DNA of 64,000 bases from a beta proteobacterium CB (GCA_000342265.1 CP004348.1:682001-746000), one strand, 5' to 3'. Positions 43,828 through 54,624 are shown, counted from the stretch's first letter. The notes: generated by a model from the sequence alone, not told the origin. Numbers and translations are program-made.

Positions 43828-45375
43828 ATGAGTGACAAAGTAATTATTTTTGATACCACTTTGCGTGATGGCGAACAGTCGCCTGGTGCCTCAATGACTA
43901 AGGATGAGAAAGTTCGTATTGCTCGCCAGTTGGAGCGCCTCAAGGTGGATGTGATCGAGGCTGGCTTTGCTGCGAGTTCTGAGGGTGACTTCCAGGCTAT
44001 CTCTGCAGTGGCGGCAGCCGTTAAGGATTCTATTGTGTGCTCACTCGCACGTGCGAATGATAAGGACATTACTCGCGCAGCAGATGCTTTAAAGGCTGCT
44101 AATGCAAAGCGGATTCATGCATTCTTGGCGACTAGCCCTTTGCATATGGCTGTGAAATTGCGCATGTCTCCAGAAGAAGTATTGGAGCAAGCAAAGCGTT
44201 CTATTCGATTTGCCAGAAACTTAGCTGAAGATATTGAGTTTTCAGCGGAAGATGGCTATCGCTCAGAAATGGATTTTTTGTGCAGAGTGGTTGAGGCGGT
44301 GATTAATGAGGGTGCGACCACCATCAATATTCCAGATACGGTGGGCTATGCCACCCCAGAGTTGTATGGTGAGTTCATTAAGACCTTGCGTACTCGTGTT
44401 CCAAATTCAGATAAAGCGGTTTGGTCTGTGCATTGCCATAATGACTTGGGTATGGCGGTGGCCAATTCCTTGGCTGGCGTCAAGATTGGTGGAGCACGTC
44501 AAATCGAGTGCACAATTAATGGCTTAGGTGAGCGCGCTGGTAATACGGCGCTAGAAGAGATTGTGATGGCCTTGCGCACCCGTAAGGATTATTTTGATAT
44601 GGTCTGCGGTATCGATGCCACCCAAATTGTTCCCGCTTCTAAGTTGGTTTCTCAGATCACTGGATTTGTAGTTCAGCCAAACAAGGCAGTCGTTGGTGCT
44701 AACGCATTTGCCCATACCTCAGGTATTCATCAAGACGGTATCTTGAAGAATCGTGATACCTATGAAATCATGCGGGCAGAAGATGTAGGCTGGGCTACCA
44801 ATAAGATTGTGTTGGGTAAGCTGTCTGGTCGCAATGCGTTTAAGCAACGCCTGCAAGAGTTGGGTATTGCGATTGAAGCCGAAGCGGATTTGAATGAAGC
44901 ATTTGTGCGCTTTAAATCACTAGCCGATCAAAAGTCAGAAATCTTTGATGAAGATATTATCGCCATCATGTCAGACTCTGCCGCAGCGGAAGAGGGTGAG
45001 TTTTATAAATTTATCTCTTTAAGTCAGCATTCAGAAACGGGTGAGCGACCAAAGTCTAAAGTCACCTTCCGTGTGGGCGACAAAGAGGCGAGTTCTGAAG
45101 CTGAGGGTAATGGCCCAGTTGATGCAAGCTTGAATGCGATTGAAGAGATTGTGAAAAGTGGTGCAGAGCAGTTGCTCTACTCAGTGAATGCGATTACATC
45201 GGGAACACAGTCTCAAGGTGAGGTTACCGTGAGACTTTCCAAGGGTGGGCGCATTGTCAACGGCGTTGGAACTGATCCAGACATCATTGCCGCATCTGCG
45301 AAAGCCTATTTATCAGCACTCAACAAATTGCATGATCCTAGTATGGCTAAGCTCAATGCGCAGATGACGCCTTAA
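43828..45375 (+). CDS. leuA: 2-isopropylmalate synthase
   Basis: 515-aa enzyme condensing acetyl-CoA with 2-oxoisovalerate, the committed step to leucine. ATG 43828 with CCGGAG upstream; the longer frame from GTG 43825 adds one residue. [15 protein letters not shown] at the N-terminus, [19 protein letters not shown] and [14 protein letters not shown] are the catalytic TIM-barrel motifs. The C-terminal allosteric domain is present, so leucine feedback is likely. Also controlled by the attenuator directly upstream. Confidence 0.96.
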   Translation: MSDKVIIFDTTLRDGEQSPGASMTKDEKVRIARQLERLKVDVIEAGFAASSEGDFQAISAVAAAVKDSIVCSLARANDKDITRAADALKAANAKRIHAFLATSPLHMAVKLRMSPEEVLEQAKRSIRFARNLAEDIEFSAEDGYRSEMDFLCRVVEAVINEGATTINIPDTVGYATPELYGEFIKTLRTRVPNSDKAVWSVHCHNDLGMAVANSLAGVKIGGARQIECTINGLGERAGNTALEEIVMALRTRKDYFDMVCGIDATQIVPASKLVSQITGFVVQPNKAVVGANAFAHTSGIHQDGILKNRDTYEIMRAEDVGWATNKIVLGKLSGRNAFKQRLQELGIAIEAEADLNEAFVRFKSLADQKSEIFDEDIIAIMSDSAAAEEGEFYKFISLSQHSETGERPKSKVTFRVGDKEASSEAEGNGPVDASLNAIEEIVKSGAEQLLYSVNAITSGTQSQGEVTVRLSKGGRIVNGVGTDPDIIAASAKAYLSALNKLHDPSMAKLNAQMTP

Positions 45376-45418
45376 GAGCTCATCTGCAACATCTGTGCAG
45401 CATTTGCGTAATAAGCCT

Positions 45419-46015
45419 TTATTTATTGAGCTCAGTGTTTTTATAGTACTTGGTGCCTTTGCCGGTGATTTCAGCGGCAAGGCCTGAGTCAGTCAGTTGA
45501 TACATCAGAACGCCAGGGGCAACAAGCGTGGCGTCTTGATAGGCATCGCCATTGTTTTCATACTTGGCAGCTGCAGTCACTTGACCGCCAAAGGTCCAAC
45601 CGGAGTTTACGAAGTCATTCAGGGCGGTTTGCGTCTGAAATACGAAAATATTCTGGAAAGATTTAATGCCAATGCCTAGGCCTGCTTGTACTTCCGCCAT
45701 ATTCATGTAAACCGGTTTAGCCCCATCTTTATGCATGACGACGCCACTGCCAGTGCCGCCACCAGCAATCAAAATCTTCATACCAAAGTTACTAAAAGTG
45801 GCGTAGCCAATAGACTTTTCGATCAATTCCTTGGCTTTTGGTTGGACCGCATACAGTTGCTTCAGGATATCTTCATTCTTTTTGAGAATATCTTGGCGCT
45901 GCTGGGCAACTGTTTTTTGGGGGCCAAAGGGGTTGGAAAATTGGGCAAAACCGCTAGTTTGAAGGAGGAGGGTGCCTAAAAAAATGGCAATTAAGCGAAT
46001 AATGGGTGATTTCAT
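45419..46015 (-). CDS. YSC84-family exported lipid-binding protein
   Basis: 198 aa with a signal peptide (IRLIAIFLGTLLLQTSGFA). The domain KSIGYATFSNFGMKILIAGGGTGSGVVM...VYMNMAEVQAGLGIGIKSFQNIFVFQTQ matches the YSC84/SH3YL1 N-terminal domain, which binds lipids in eukaryotes; bacterial members are poorly known, probably periplasmic or outer-membrane associated. Converges with leuA (44-base gap, no clear terminator). Confidence 0.8.
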   Translation of the reverse strand: MKSPIIRLIAIFLGTLLLQTSGFAQFSNPFGPQKTVAQQRQDILKKNEDILKQLYAVQPKAKELIEKSIGYATFSNFGMKILIAGGGTGSGVVMHKDGAKPVYMNMAEVQAGLGIGIKSFQNIFVFQTQTALNDFVNSGWTFGGQVTAAAKYENNGDAYQDATLVAPGVLMYQLTDSGLAAEITGKGTKYYKNTELNK

Positions 46016-46122
46016 TTTGTTAACTTATTGATTTTATTGGATTTTATATAGAGTTTTGATTTCAGATTGCAGGCAAAGAATACCAAGTTTTAAGGCTTGG
46101 GGCTCAATTTTGAGCTTCTCTC

Positions 46123-46131
46123 TGCTACAAT
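46123..46131 (+). promoter_or_regulatory. Extended -10 promoter candidate of rpsO
   Basis: TGCTACAAT (46123-46131) matches the extended -10 form (TGnTAnAAT). No good -35 at normal spacing. It would start transcription near 46138, giving a leader of about 95 bases before rpsO. Confidence 0.4.
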
Positions 46132-46233
46132 TCGAGGGCTTTGATTTTTAAAGCTTTTTTGTTTTATTTGATTAATAAATGCACGACACAAATTGGGTGA
46201 GAGCTCAGGTGTTCGCAAGTAAGGAGTATGAAA

Positions 46234-46503
46234 ATGGCAGTTGCTGATATTAAAACGGCGGAAATCGTCAAAGAAAACGCGCGCAGCGCAAACGATACGG
46301 GTAGCCCTGAAGTTCAAGTTTCATTGCTAACAGCTCGTATTAATGAATTAACCCCCCATTTCAAAGCTAACGCTAAAGATCATCACAGCCGTCGTGGCTT
46401 GTTGAAGATGGTTTCACGCCGTCGCCGCCTTTTGGATTACCTCAAAGGCAAGGATTTGGGTCGCTATCGCGCATTGATCGAGAAATTAGGTCTCCGTAAG
46501 TAA
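46234..46503 (+). CDS. rpsO: 30S ribosomal protein S15
   Basis: 89 aa from ATG 46234, which has AAGGAG (46221-46226) at ideal distance; the ATG at 46228 is too close to that site. Sequence [22 protein letters not shown]...[29 protein letters not shown] is the S15 signature. S15 binds 16S rRNA and bridges to 23S. Precedes pnp, as in most bacteria. Confidence 0.97.
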   Translation: MAVADIKTAEIVKENARSANDTGSPEVQVSLLTARINELTPHFKANAKDHHSRRGLLKMVSRRRRLLDYLKGKDLGRYRALIEKLGLRK

Positions 46504-46519
46504 TTCTTATCGGTATGCA

Positions 46520-46581
46520 ATGCCATCTATCTTAGGGTTGTTTCTTAACGGAATCAGTCTTAAGCGGATGGCATGTTTTTT
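46520..46581 (+). terminator. Possible weak terminator or attenuator after rpsO
   Basis: ATGCCATC (46520-46527) pairs with GATGGCAT (46567-46574), followed by GTTTTTT. The loop is long (39 bases), so termination may be partial, leaving read-through into pnp. Confidence 0.4.
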
Positions 46582-46690
46582 GAGCGCTTCAAGATTATTT
46601 GTGTAGGGGATCGTGTCATTCCAATGAGTTTCTGGCTTGAGAAATCCAGTGCCTCCCTGGAATGGCATCCCTTGTGATCTTTAAACGCTC

Positions 46691-46725
46691 CAGTGTTGTC
46701 GTGACACTGCTTTATCCCACGACAA
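46691..46725 (+). promoter_or_regulatory. Competing hairpins in the pnp leader
   Basis: TTGTCGTG (46696-46703) pairs with CACGACAA (46718-46725), and CAGTGT (46691-46696) pairs with ACACTG (46704-46709). The two stems share bases, so only one forms at a time. In E. coli the pnp leader forms a stem cut by RNase III that lets PNPase repress itself; a similar function is possible here. Confidence 0.4.
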
Positions 46726-46773
46726 GCGTAAAAACCATGTGGCTTTTGCGTGAACAATTTGGAGAAGATCAGA

Positions 46774-48939
46774 ATGACTATGTTTAAAAAAGCAGTAAAG
46801 ACGTTTCAATGGGGCAATCATCAAGTAACAATGGAAACAGGCGAGATTGCTCGTCAAGCTGGTGGTGCTGTCATCGTTAATGTGGATGACACAGTAGTAA
46901 TGGGGACGGTAGTTGCCTCTAAATCAGCTAAGCCAGGTCAATCATTTTTCCCATTGACCGTTGATTACCTCGAAAAAACTTACGCTGCAGGAAAAATTCC
47001 TGGTGGCTTCTTCCGTCGTGAAGGTCGTCCATCAGAAGGTGAGACATTGATCTCGCGTTTGATCGATCGCCCACTGCGCCCATTGTTCCCGGAAGGTTTC
47101 TTGAACGAAGTTCAGGTTGTGGTTCATGTGCTGTCTATCAACCCAGATGTGCCTGCTGATATTCCTGCATTGATCGCTGCTTCTGCAGCCTTGGCTGTTT
47201 CAGGCATTCCATTTGCTGGCCCAGTTGGCGCAGCACGTGTTGGTTATGCCAATGGTCAATACCTCTTGAACCCAACTCGTACAGAGCAAGCTACGAGTGA
47301 GATGGATTTGATTGTTGCTGGTACACAAGCTGCTGTATTGATGGTTGAGTCAGAAGCCAATCAGTTGTCAGAAGAGATCATGTTAGGTGCGGTTGTATAC
47401 GGTCATGACCAAATGCAAACTGCGATCAACGCAATCAATGATTTGGTGCGTGAAGCTGGCAAGCCAGAGTGGGATTGGACTGCTTCTCCTAAAGACGAGC
47501 CATTTATCGCTAAGGTCACTGCATTGGCTGAAGCGCCATTGCGTGAGGCATATCAGATTCGTCAAAAGGGTGCTCGTTCAGACAAGCTCAAAGAGATCTC
47601 CAAAACAGTTTTAGCTAAGCTAGCTGAAGAGGGTGATGTTGATGCAGTTGCAGTTAGCGACATCATGTTTGAAATCGAAGCGAAGATTGTGCGTAGCCAG
47701 ATTTTGAATGGCGAGCCACGTATTGATGGTCGCGATACACGCACTGTTCGCCCAATTGAAATTCGTAATGGCGTATTGCCACGCACACACGGTTCAGCAT
47801 TATTTACCCGTGGTGAAACACAAGCTCTCGTAGTGGCTACTTTAGGTACTGCACGTGATGAACAGATCATTGACGCGCTCGAAGGCGAGTACCGTGATCG
47901 CTTCATGTTCCACTACAACATGCCTCCGTTCGCCACTGGTGAAACAGGTCGTGTAGGTAGCCCGAAGCGTCGTGAAATTGGTCACGGCCGTTTGGCTAAG
48001 CGCGCATTGATTCCAGTATTGCCAAGTGCAGAAGATTTTGCGTACAGCATTCGTGTGGTTTCAGAAATCACTGAGTCCAATGGTTCTTCATCCATGGCTT
48101 CCGTTTGCGGCGGCTGTTTAGCAATGATGGATGCTGGCGTTCCAGTTAAAGCGCACGTAGCTGGTGTAGCTATGGGCTTGATTTTGGATGGCAACCGCTT
48201 TGCTGTGTTGACAGATATCTTGGGTGATGAAGATCACTTAGGCGATATGGACTTCAAGGTAGCTGGTACTGCTAACGGTATTACTGCTCTTCAGATGGAC
48301 ATTAAAGTTCAAGGTATTACTAAAGAAATTATGCAAGTTGCGTTGGCCCAAGCTAAAGAAGGTCGTTTGCATATTTTGAGCAAGATGCAAGAAGCGATGG
48401 GTTCAGTTCGTACTGAATTGTCTGCACATGCTCCACGTATGGTTTCTTTCAAGATTCATCCAGACAAGATTCGTGAAGTCATCGGTAAAGGCGGCGCAAC
48501 AATTCAAGCCTTGACTAAAGAAACTGGTTGCAGCATCGACATTAAAGATGACGGCACTGTAACAATTGCTTCCACTTCTGCTGAAGGCATGGCTGAAGCG
48601 AAAGCACGTATCGAAGGCATTACTGCTGAAGCTGAAGTAGGCAAGATCTACGAAGGTCCAGTAGTGAAGTTGCTTGAGTTTGGTGCTTTGGTAAACATTC
48701 TGCCAGGTAAAGATGGTCTCCTGCATATCTCAGAAATTTCTAATGAGCGTGTAAAAGAAGTTAAAGACTATTTAGCAGAAGGCCAAGTTGTTCGCGTGAA
48801 GTTGTTGGCTGCTGACGAGCGTGGTCGTTTACGTTTATCTCTCAAGGCTGCAATGGCGGATGAAGGTGGCACGATTGCTCCTTTGGCGGGCGCTGATGCC
48901 ACTGCTGAAGTCGCCCCTGCATCTGGCGAATCTGCTTAA
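46774..48939 (+). CDS. pnp: Polyribonucleotide nucleotidyltransferase
   Basis: 721 aa from ATG 46774, preceded by GGAG at 46761-46764. Two RNase PH domains ([20 protein letters not shown] near the start; [24 protein letters not shown] in the second), KH domain ([20 protein letters not shown]) and S1 domain ([24 protein letters not shown]) are all present, with an Ala-rich tail. It phosphorolyses RNA 3' ends in the degradosome. Confidence 0.97.
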   Translation: MTMFKKAVKTFQWGNHQVTMETGEIARQAGGAVIVNVDDTVVMGTVVASKSAKPGQSFFPLTVDYLEKTYAAGKIPGGFFRREGRPSEGETLISRLIDRPLRPLFPEGFLNEVQVVVHVLSINPDVPADIPALIAASAALAVSGIPFAGPVGAARVGYANGQYLLNPTRTEQATSEMDLIVAGTQAAVLMVESEANQLSEEIMLGAVVYGHDQMQTAINAINDLVREAGKPEWDWTASPKDEPFIAKVTALAEAPLREAYQIRQKGARSDKLKEISKTVLAKLAEEGDVDAVAVSDIMFEIEAKIVRSQILNGEPRIDGRDTRTVRPIEIRNGVLPRTHGSALFTRGETQALVVATLGTARDEQIIDALEGEYRDRFMFHYNMPPFATGETGRVGSPKRREIGHGRLAKRALIPVLPSAEDFAYSIRVVSEITESNGSSSMASVCGGCLAMMDAGVPVKAHVAGVAMGLILDGNRFAVLTDILGDEDHLGDMDFKVAGTANGITALQMDIKVQGITKEIMQVALAQAKEGRLHILSKMQEAMGSVRTELSAHAPRMVSFKIHPDKIREVIGKGGATIQALTKETGCSIDIKDDGTVTIASTSAEGMAEAKARIEGITAEAEVGKIYEGPVVKLLEFGALVNILPGKDGLLHISEISNERVKEVKDYLAEGQVVRVKLLAADERGRLRLSLKAAMADEGGTIAPLAGADATAEVAPASGESA

Positions 48940-48964
48940 GTAAAGTAAGCGAGCGGGAGTTCAT

Positions 48965-49963
48965 ATGCGCGTAATGGAAATCAAAGAATTTGGTGCACCA
49001 GAAATGCTGGTTGCTGCTACCCGTCCTGATCCAGTAGCTCCAGCTGCTGGAACTGGCGAGATTTTGATTAAGGTAATTGCTGCTGGGATTAATCGCCCAG
49101 ACGTTTTGCAACGAAAAGGCCATTACCCAGTTCCAGCAGGTGCATCTGATATTCCTGGTCTTGAAGTCGCTGGCGAGATTGTCGGTGGTGACTTAGCTCA
49201 TGCCGATAATCTATTTGGTCTCAAAGTCGGCGATAAAGTTTGTGCGCTTGTGCAGGGTGGTGGTTACGCAGAGCTATGTACTGCTCCCATTGCGCAATGC
49301 TTGCCTTATCCAAAAGGATTTACTGATCAAGAGGCAGCTTCATTGCCGGAAACTTTTTACACTGTTTGGAGCAATGTCTTCATGCGTGGTGAGTTGTCAG
49401 AAGGTGAAACTTTATTAGTGCAAGGTGGCTCGAGTGGTATTGGAGTCACTGCCATTTTGATTGCAAAAGCCTTGGGTCATAAAGTATTTGTTACTGCCGG
49501 TACCGATGAGAAGTGCGCTGCTTGTGTGGCCTTGGGTGCCGACTTGGCTATCAACTACAAGACGCAAGACTTTGTGGAAGAGGTAAAGAAGGCAACTGAC
49601 GGTAAGGGTGTCAATGTGGTACTCGACATGGTTACTGGCACTTACGTACAAAAAGAAATTGATTGTTTGGCTGATGACGGCCGCATTGTGATTATTGCAA
49701 TCATGGGTGGCTCAAAAGCGGAAGTGAATACCGGACAAATTTTGCGTCGCCGTTTAACCATCACTGGTTCTACCTTGCGTCCACGTCCAGTGTCATTTAA
49801 GAAGCAGATTACACAGCAACTGCATGCACGTATCTGGCCTCTGCTAGATGCGGGTAAGTTAAAGCCAGTGATTTATAAGACATTCACCTTAGACCAAGCG
49901 GCTGACGCTCATCGTTTGATGGAGTCTTCTGAGCACGTTGGCAAGATTGTGTTGACTGTCTAG
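48965..49963 (+). CDS. NAD(P)H-quinone oxidoreductase, zinc-independent MDR family
   Basis: 332-aa protein related to quinone reductase/PIG3. ATG 48965 with GGGAG just before. Motifs: AAGINRPDVLQRKGHYP, IPGLEVAGEIV, EGETLLVQGGSSGIGVTAILIAKALG (NADPH site, GGxSGIG). The zinc ligands of alcohol dehydrogenases are absent. Twenty-five bases after pnp; function probably quinone or enone reduction, inferred from family. Confidence 0.88.
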   Translation: MRVMEIKEFGAPEMLVAATRPDPVAPAAGTGEILIKVIAAGINRPDVLQRKGHYPVPAGASDIPGLEVAGEIVGGDLAHADNLFGLKVGDKVCALVQGGGYAELCTAPIAQCLPYPKGFTDQEAASLPETFYTVWSNVFMRGELSEGETLLVQGGSSGIGVTAILIAKALGHKVFVTAGTDEKCAACVALGADLAINYKTQDFVEEVKKATDGKGVNVVLDMVTGTYVQKEIDCLADDGRIVIIAIMGGSKAEVNTGQILRRRLTITGSTLRPRPVSFKKQITQQLHARIWPLLDAGKLKPVIYKTFTLDQAADAHRLMESSEHVGKIVLTV

Positions 49964-49978
49964 GCACAGAATAATTTC

Positions 49979-50737
49979 ATGCGTCCACTCACTGTTATCG
50001 GCAACTGGAAAATGAACGGCAGTCTTGCAGCTAATGCAGACTGGATCAAAGCTGTTTGCCGCGGTATGGAGCAGGGAATGCCAGCAGGTCGCAAGTATGC
50101 AGTTTGCGTGCCAGCGCCTTATTTATCGCAGTGTGGTGATTTGATTCGCGACTGCTCTTTAGCTTTTCTAAGTCTGGGTGCCCAAGATGTTTCGGCTTAT
50201 GCTGCTGGCGCTTACACCGGTGAAGTTGCCGCTTCTATGCTCAAGGAATTAGATTGCACCTATGTGATTGTTGGTCATTCTGAGCGTCGCCAATACCATC
50301 AGGAGGTTGATGAGCAGGTAGCTGAGAAGGCTCTTCAGGTGCTCGACAATGGCATGATTCCGGTGATTTGTGTCGGTGAATCTGCTGATGAACGTAACTC
50401 GGGTCGTGAGGTTGAGGTAGTACGAGGTCAAATTTCAAAGCAGGTAGCTATTTTGCAAGACCGTTTGGCTGACTGCCTGATTGCCTATGAGCCAATTTGG
50501 GCTATTGGCACGGGTAAGGTGGCAAGTGCTCAGATGGCACAGGATATTCACCGAGCTATTCGCTTGCAATTGGCGGAATTTGATGAAGACGTAGCTTCCC
50601 ATGTGGGAATTTTGTATGGCGGCAGTGTTAAACCTGACAATGCCGTTGAACTGTTTGCAATGCCAGATATTGATGGCGGATTGATTGGGGGTGCTTCATT
50701 GAACCCGCAGGATTTTCTCGCTATTTGTCAGGCCTAG
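49979..50737 (+). CDS. tpiA: Triose-phosphate isomerase
   Basis: 252-aa glycolytic enzyme. Opening TVIGNWKMNGS has the catalytic Lys; VIVGHSERR contains the catalytic His and AYEPIWAIGTGK the catalytic Glu with loop 6; LYGGSVKPDNA ends it. Fifteen bases after the quinone reductase, followed by secG; the tpiA-secG pair is a conserved betaproteobacterial arrangement. Confidence 0.97.
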   Translation: MRPLTVIGNWKMNGSLAANADWIKAVCRGMEQGMPAGRKYAVCVPAPYLSQCGDLIRDCSLAFLSLGAQDVSAYAAGAYTGEVAASMLKELDCTYVIVGHSERRQYHQEVDEQVAEKALQVLDNGMIPVICVGESADERNSGREVEVVRGQISKQVAILQDRLADCLIAYEPIWAIGTGKVASAQMAQDIHRAIRLQLAEFDEDVASHVGILYGGSVKPDNAVELFAMPDIDGGLIGGASLNPQDFLAICQA

Positions 50738-50759
50738 ATTTTTTATTTGGAGATAAGCC

Positions 50760-51107
50760 ATGGAATGGTTTAAGACTTTATTGATCGTTTTGCAGGTAAT
50801 TTCAGCTTTGGCTGTGATCTTGCTTGTGTTGCTTCAGCAGGGTAAAGGTGCCGATATGGGTGCTGCTTTTGGTTCTGGATCCTCCGGCAGTCTTTTCGGT
50901 GCTAGTGGCTCTGCGAACTTCTTGTCACATACAACCGCTATTTTTGCAGCAGTCTTTTTTGTTTGCACTTTGGGGATTACCTGGATCGGGAATAAAAAGG
51001 AAGTTAGTCCAGGTGTTTTGTCTGGTACGGTAGCGCCTGTAGTGGCTCCAGCCCCAGCGCCGGCTGCTCCAGCTCAGGATCCAACTAAGCCAGCAGTTCC
51101 GAAGTAA
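50760..51107 (+). CDS. secG: Preprotein translocase subunit SecG
   Basis: 115-aa membrane protein with two spans (TLLIVLQVISALAVILLVLLQQ and SHTTAIFAAVFFVCTLGITWI) joined by the typical GKGADMGAAFGSGSSGSLFGASGS loop. The C-terminal tail is Ala/Pro-rich. Part of SecYEG, which exports unfolded proteins. GGAG precedes the ATG. Confidence 0.93.
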   Translation: MEWFKTLLIVLQVISALAVILLVLLQQGKGADMGAAFGSGSSGSLFGASGSANFLSHTTAIFAAVFFVCTLGITWIGNKKEVSPGVLSGTVAPVVAPAPAPAAPAQDPTKPAVPK

Positions 51108-51191
51108 AAAATACGTTTTAATCGCTTTCTACCCCTATTTTTGGGGTAACCGAGTGGTGCAATGCAGTAGAATTGACAGGTTTTACAAGAT

Positions 51192-51276
51192 GCCGACGTG
51201 GTGAAATTGGTAGACACGCTATCTTGAGGGGGTAGTGGCTTAGGCTGTGCGAGTTCGAGTCTCGCCGTCGGCACCA
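51192..51276 (+). tRNA. tRNA-Leu (GAG)
   Basis: An 85-base class II tRNA with encoded CCA. The acceptor stem pairs GCCGACG with CGTCGGC, discriminator A. The anticodon stem CTATC/GGTAG encloses TTGAGGG, giving anticodon GAG (51226-51228), which reads CUC and CUU. T arm GTTCGAGTC visible. Located between secG and nuoA, a position shared by many betaproteobacteria. Confidence 0.96.
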
Positions 51277-51386
51277 AATTGTAAAATTAGTAAGGGGTTT
51301 ATGCTGTAAATCAAGAATTTTTTTACTGGAATAATTGATAATTTGTAGCTTCTTAGGAATTACCAGACGAACGACTCAGGGCCATT

Positions 51387-51746
51387 TTGAATCTCGCTAA
51401 TTACTTTCCCGTTCTGCTTTTTATCCTCGTAGGTATTGGGGTTGGTTTAGTCCCCATGTTCCTCGGAAAAATCCTGGCTCCTTCGAAGCCTGATTCGGAA
51501 AAACTGTCTCCATACGAGTGCGGTTTTGAAGCTTTCGAAGATGCACGTATGAAGTTCGACGTGCGTTATTACCTCATCGCCATCCTGTTTATCTTATTTG
51601 ACTTAGAAACTGCATTCCTATTTCCATGGGGTGTGGCTCTGCGTGATATTGGTTGGTTCGGCTACGCCTCTATGGTGATTTTCCTCTTGGAATTCATCGT
51701 GGGCTTCGTATATATCTGGAAAAAGGGCGCTCTCGACTGGGAGTGA
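51387..51746 (+). CDS. nuoA: NADH-quinone oxidoreductase subunit A
   Basis: 119-aa membrane subunit of complex I, three spans. Starts at TTG 51387 ([16 protein letters not shown]), the only start that gives the full N-terminus; no ATG is available before residue 26. [41 protein letters not shown] is the family core. First gene of the nuo operon; a 110-base gap separates it from tRNA-Leu. Confidence 0.94.
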
Positions 51747-51751
51747 TAGAT

Positions 51752-52234
51752 ATGGCATTAGAAGGCGTTCTCAAAGAAGGATTTGTTACCACTACTGCGG
51801 ACCAGTTAATCAACTGGACGAGAAATGGTTCTCTATGGCCAATGACATTCGGTCTGGCTTGCTGTGCTGTCGAAATGATGCACGCAGGCGCATCCCGTTA
51901 TGACTTGGACCGTTTTGGAGTGGTGTTCCGCCCATCCCCACGTCAATCCGACTTGATGATTGTGGCTGGTACGCTCTGCAACAAGATGGCTCCAGCACTC
52001 CGCAAGGTTTACGACCAAATGCCTGAGCCACGTTGGGTTATCTCGATGGGCTCCTGTGCCAATGGTGGTGGTTACTACCATAACTCGTATTCAGTAGTTC
52101 GCGGCTGTGACCGCATCGTGCCAGTCGATATTTATGTTCCTGGCTGCCCTCCAACTGCAGAAGCGTTGATCTACGGAATCATTCAATTGCAATCTAAGAT
52201 CGCTCGCACCAGCACGATTGCGCGGAAGGCTTAA
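51752..52234 (+). CDS. nuoB: NADH-quinone oxidoreductase subunit B
   Basis: 160-aa peripheral subunit carrying cluster N2. ATG 51752 ([11 protein letters not shown]); the longer frame overlapping nuoA is spurious. Cys ligands are in [22 protein letters not shown] and YVPGCPPT. Located at the quinone-binding junction. Five bases after nuoA. Confidence 0.96.
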
Positions 52235-52237
52235 ACC

Positions 52238-52837
52238 ATGTCAGATCGTTTAGTTCAACTCGCCGCCAATCTAGAAAAAGTTCTAGGTAAGCGTGCGCAA
52301 TCCGTTGAGATCGCTTTGGGTGAAGTGACTGTAGTGCTAAATGCAGATACTTATTTTGAATCCGCTATGTTGTTGCGCGACGAGCCTTCATTGGCTTTCG
52401 AGCAACTGATTGATTTGTGTGGCGTGGATTATCAAGACTACCGTGAAGGACAGTGGGGTGGTCAGCGTTTTGGCGTTGTGACTCATCTTTTGTCTATCGC
52501 GCATAACTGGCGTTTGCGTGTACGTGTATTTGCACCAGAAGATGCTTATCCAGTAGTCGCTTCACTCACTCCAGTTTGGGCTGCTGCTAACTGGTTTGAG
52601 CGTGAAGCGTTTGATCTCTATGGCATCTTGTTTGATGGTCATGAAGACCTGCGTCGCATCTTGACTGACTACGGTTTCATCGGCCATCCATTTAGAAAAG
52701 ATTTCCCAATTTCTGGCAACGTTGAAATGCGTTACGACCCAGAGTTAAAGCGTGTGGTGTATCAGCCAGTCACGATTGAAGCGCGTGAAATCACGCCACG
52801 TATCGTGCGCGAAGAGCAGTATGGAGGCCCGGTTTAA
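52238..52837 (+). CDS. nuoC: NADH-quinone oxidoreductase subunit C
   Basis: 199-aa peripheral subunit. Core [39 protein letters not shown] is the 30-kDa subunit signature. It packs against NuoD near the quinone site. Separate from nuoD (three-base gap), unlike the E. coli nuoCD fusion. Confidence 0.96.
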   Translation: MSDRLVQLAANLEKVLGKRAQSVEIALGEVTVVLNADTYFESAMLLRDEPSLAFEQLIDLCGVDYQDYREGQWGGQRFGVVTHLLSIAHNWRLRVRVFAPEDAYPVVASLTPVWAAANWFEREAFDLYGILFDGHEDLRRILTDYGFIGHPFRKDFPISGNVEMRYDPELKRVVYQPVTIEAREITPRIVREEQYGGPV

Positions 52838-52840
52838 GTC

Positions 52841-54094
52841 ATGGCACAAATTAAGAACTACACCCTCAACTTTGGCCCTCAGCATCCTGCGGCACACGGC
52901 GTATTGCGCTTAGTGCTCGAGCTTGATGGTGAAGTCATTCAGCGTGCTGATCCGCACATCGGTTTATTGCATCGTGCTACTGAAAAATTAGCCGAGACAC
53001 GTACTTGGATTCAAAACGTTCCCTACATGGATCGCTTGGATTACGTCTCGATGATGTCTAACGAGCATGCTTATGTGATGGCAATTGAGAAGTTGCTACA
53101 AGTAGACGTGCCTTTGCGTGCGCAATACATTCGTGTAATGTACGACGAGTTAACTCGTTTGCTGAACCACCTATTGTGGATTGGCTGTCATGGTTTAGAC
53201 GTTGGCGCTATGGCCGTGTTCTTGTATGCCTTCCGCGATCGTGAAGACATTTTCGATATGTATGAAGCTGTATCTGGCGCTCGTATGCATGCTGCTTACT
53301 ACCGTCCAGGTGGGGTCTATCGCGACCTACCAACACAGATGGCGCAGTACTCCAAGTCTAAGATTCGTAGCACTTCTGCAATCAAGCGTTTGAATGAAAA
53401 CCGCAGCGGTACTTTGCTTGATTTTATTGAGCAATTCTCAAATGGTTTTGATGCCAATGTAGATGAGTACTGCAATCTCTTAACGGATAACCGTATTTGG
53501 AAGCAACGCTTGGTTGGTATCGGCGTTGTCTCACCTGAGCGTGCTTTGCAGCTCGGCTTTACTGGTCCGATGTTGCGTGGCTCTGGTATTGAGTGGGACT
53601 TGCGTAAAAAGCAACCTTACGAAACTTACGACAAACTCGACTTTGATATTCCAGTTGGCGTGAATGGTGATTCTTATGATCGCTATTTAGTTCGCATGGA
53701 AGAAATGCGTCAATCTAACCGCATCATTAAACAATGTGTTGCCTGGCTCAAAGCAAATGATGGTCCTGTCATGAGTGACAACCATAAGGTATCTCCACCG
53801 AAGCGTGTGGATATGAAGACCAATATGGAGGAGTTGATTCACCATTTCAAACTCTTTACTGAAGGTATGCACGTTCCTGATGGCGAGGCTTACTCCGCTG
53901 TAGAGCATCCAAAAGGTGAGTTTGGTATCTACTTGATTTCTGATGGTGCTAATAAGCCTTACCGCTTGAAGATTCGTGCGCCAGGTTTTGTGCATCTATC
54001 CGCGATGGACGAAATGTCACGCGGCCACATGTTGGCTGATGCTGTAACCATTATTGGTACCCAAGATATTGTGTTCGGGGAGATTGACCGCTAA
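52841..54094 (+). CDS. nuoD: NADH-quinone oxidoreductase subunit D
   Basis: 417-aa peripheral subunit, related to NiFe hydrogenase large subunits. [15 protein letters not shown] at the N-terminus, [16 protein letters not shown], and [23 protein letters not shown] near the end. It lines the quinone cavity together with NuoB. Confidence 0.97.
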   Translation: MAQIKNYTLNFGPQHPAAHGVLRLVLELDGEVIQRADPHIGLLHRATEKLAETRTWIQNVPYMDRLDYVSMMSNEHAYVMAIEKLLQVDVPLRAQYIRVMYDELTRLLNHLLWIGCHGLDVGAMAVFLYAFRDREDIFDMYEAVSGARMHAAYYRPGGVYRDLPTQMAQYSKSKIRSTSAIKRLNENRSGTLLDFIEQFSNGFDANVDEYCNLLTDNRIWKQRLVGIGVVSPERALQLGFTGPMLRGSGIEWDLRKKQPYETYDKLDFDIPVGVNGDSYDRYLVRMEEMRQSNRIIKQCVAWLKANDGPVMSDNHKVSPPKRVDMKTNMEELIHHFKLFTEGMHVPDGEAYSAVEHPKGEFGIYLISDGANKPYRLKIRAPGFVHLSAMDEMSRGHMLADAVTIIGTQDIVFGEIDR

Positions 54095-54117
54095 TACAGC
54101 GCGCCAAGGATTAATTC

Positions 54118-54624
54118 ATGACAACAACTCTTCAACTTTCAGACAAAACGCTCGCAGACATTGCGCGTAACGTCGCGAAATATCCGCCAGAGCAAAAACA
54201 ATCTGCTGTGATGGCCGCTTTGATTGCTGCCCAAACTGAAGTAGGTTGGGTTTCACCAGAGGTAATCGCTACTGTCGCTCAAATTTTAGAAATGCCAACC
54301 ATTGCGGTTGATGAGGTAGCTACCTTCTACAACATGTATGACACCAAGCCGATTGGTAAGTACAAGTTGGTGATTTGCACAAACTTACCTTGCCAGTTAA
54401 CCCATGGTGAAACTGCAGCAACGTATTTAAAAGAAACGCTTGGTATTGGTTACAACGAGACAACCCCTTGCGGCACATTCACACTGAAAGAAGGTGAGTG
54501 CATGGGCGCCTGCGGGGATTCTCCGGTGATGTTGGTGAACAACAAGCGCATGTGCAGCTTCATGAGTAAAGAAAAGATTGACGCTCTATTAAATGAGCTC
54601 CGTGCAGAAGGGAAAGCAGCATGA
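54118..54624 (+). CDS. nuoE: NADH-quinone oxidoreductase subunit E
   Basis: 168-aa 2Fe-2S subunit (24 kDa type). Ligand region [11 protein letters not shown] and [31 protein letters not shown] and [15 protein letters not shown] are family blocks. Its stop overlaps the nuoF start (ATGA). Confidence 0.96.
   Translation: MTTTLQLSDKTLADIARNVAKYPPEQKQSAVMAALIAAQTEVGWVSPEVIATVAQILEMPTIAVDEVATFYNMYDTKPIGKYKLVICTNLPCQLTHGETAATYLKETLGIGYNETTPCGTFTLKEGECMGACGDSPVMLVNNKRMCSFMSKEKIDALLNELRAEGKAA

Noticed and set aside
46560..46757. 65-codon reverse frame between rpsO and pnp
   Set aside because: No family resemblance; the interval is better explained as leader and terminator of rpsO-pnp.
51173..51178. 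Perfect -35 box TTGACA near tRNA-Leu
   Set aside because: It lies only 13 bases before the tRNA 5' end, so its -10 and start would fall inside the tRNA; not a usable promoter for it.
51074..51277. 67-codon reverse frame over tRNA-Leu (ARLELAQPKPLPPQ)
   Set aside because: Antisense of the tRNA, same type of artefact.
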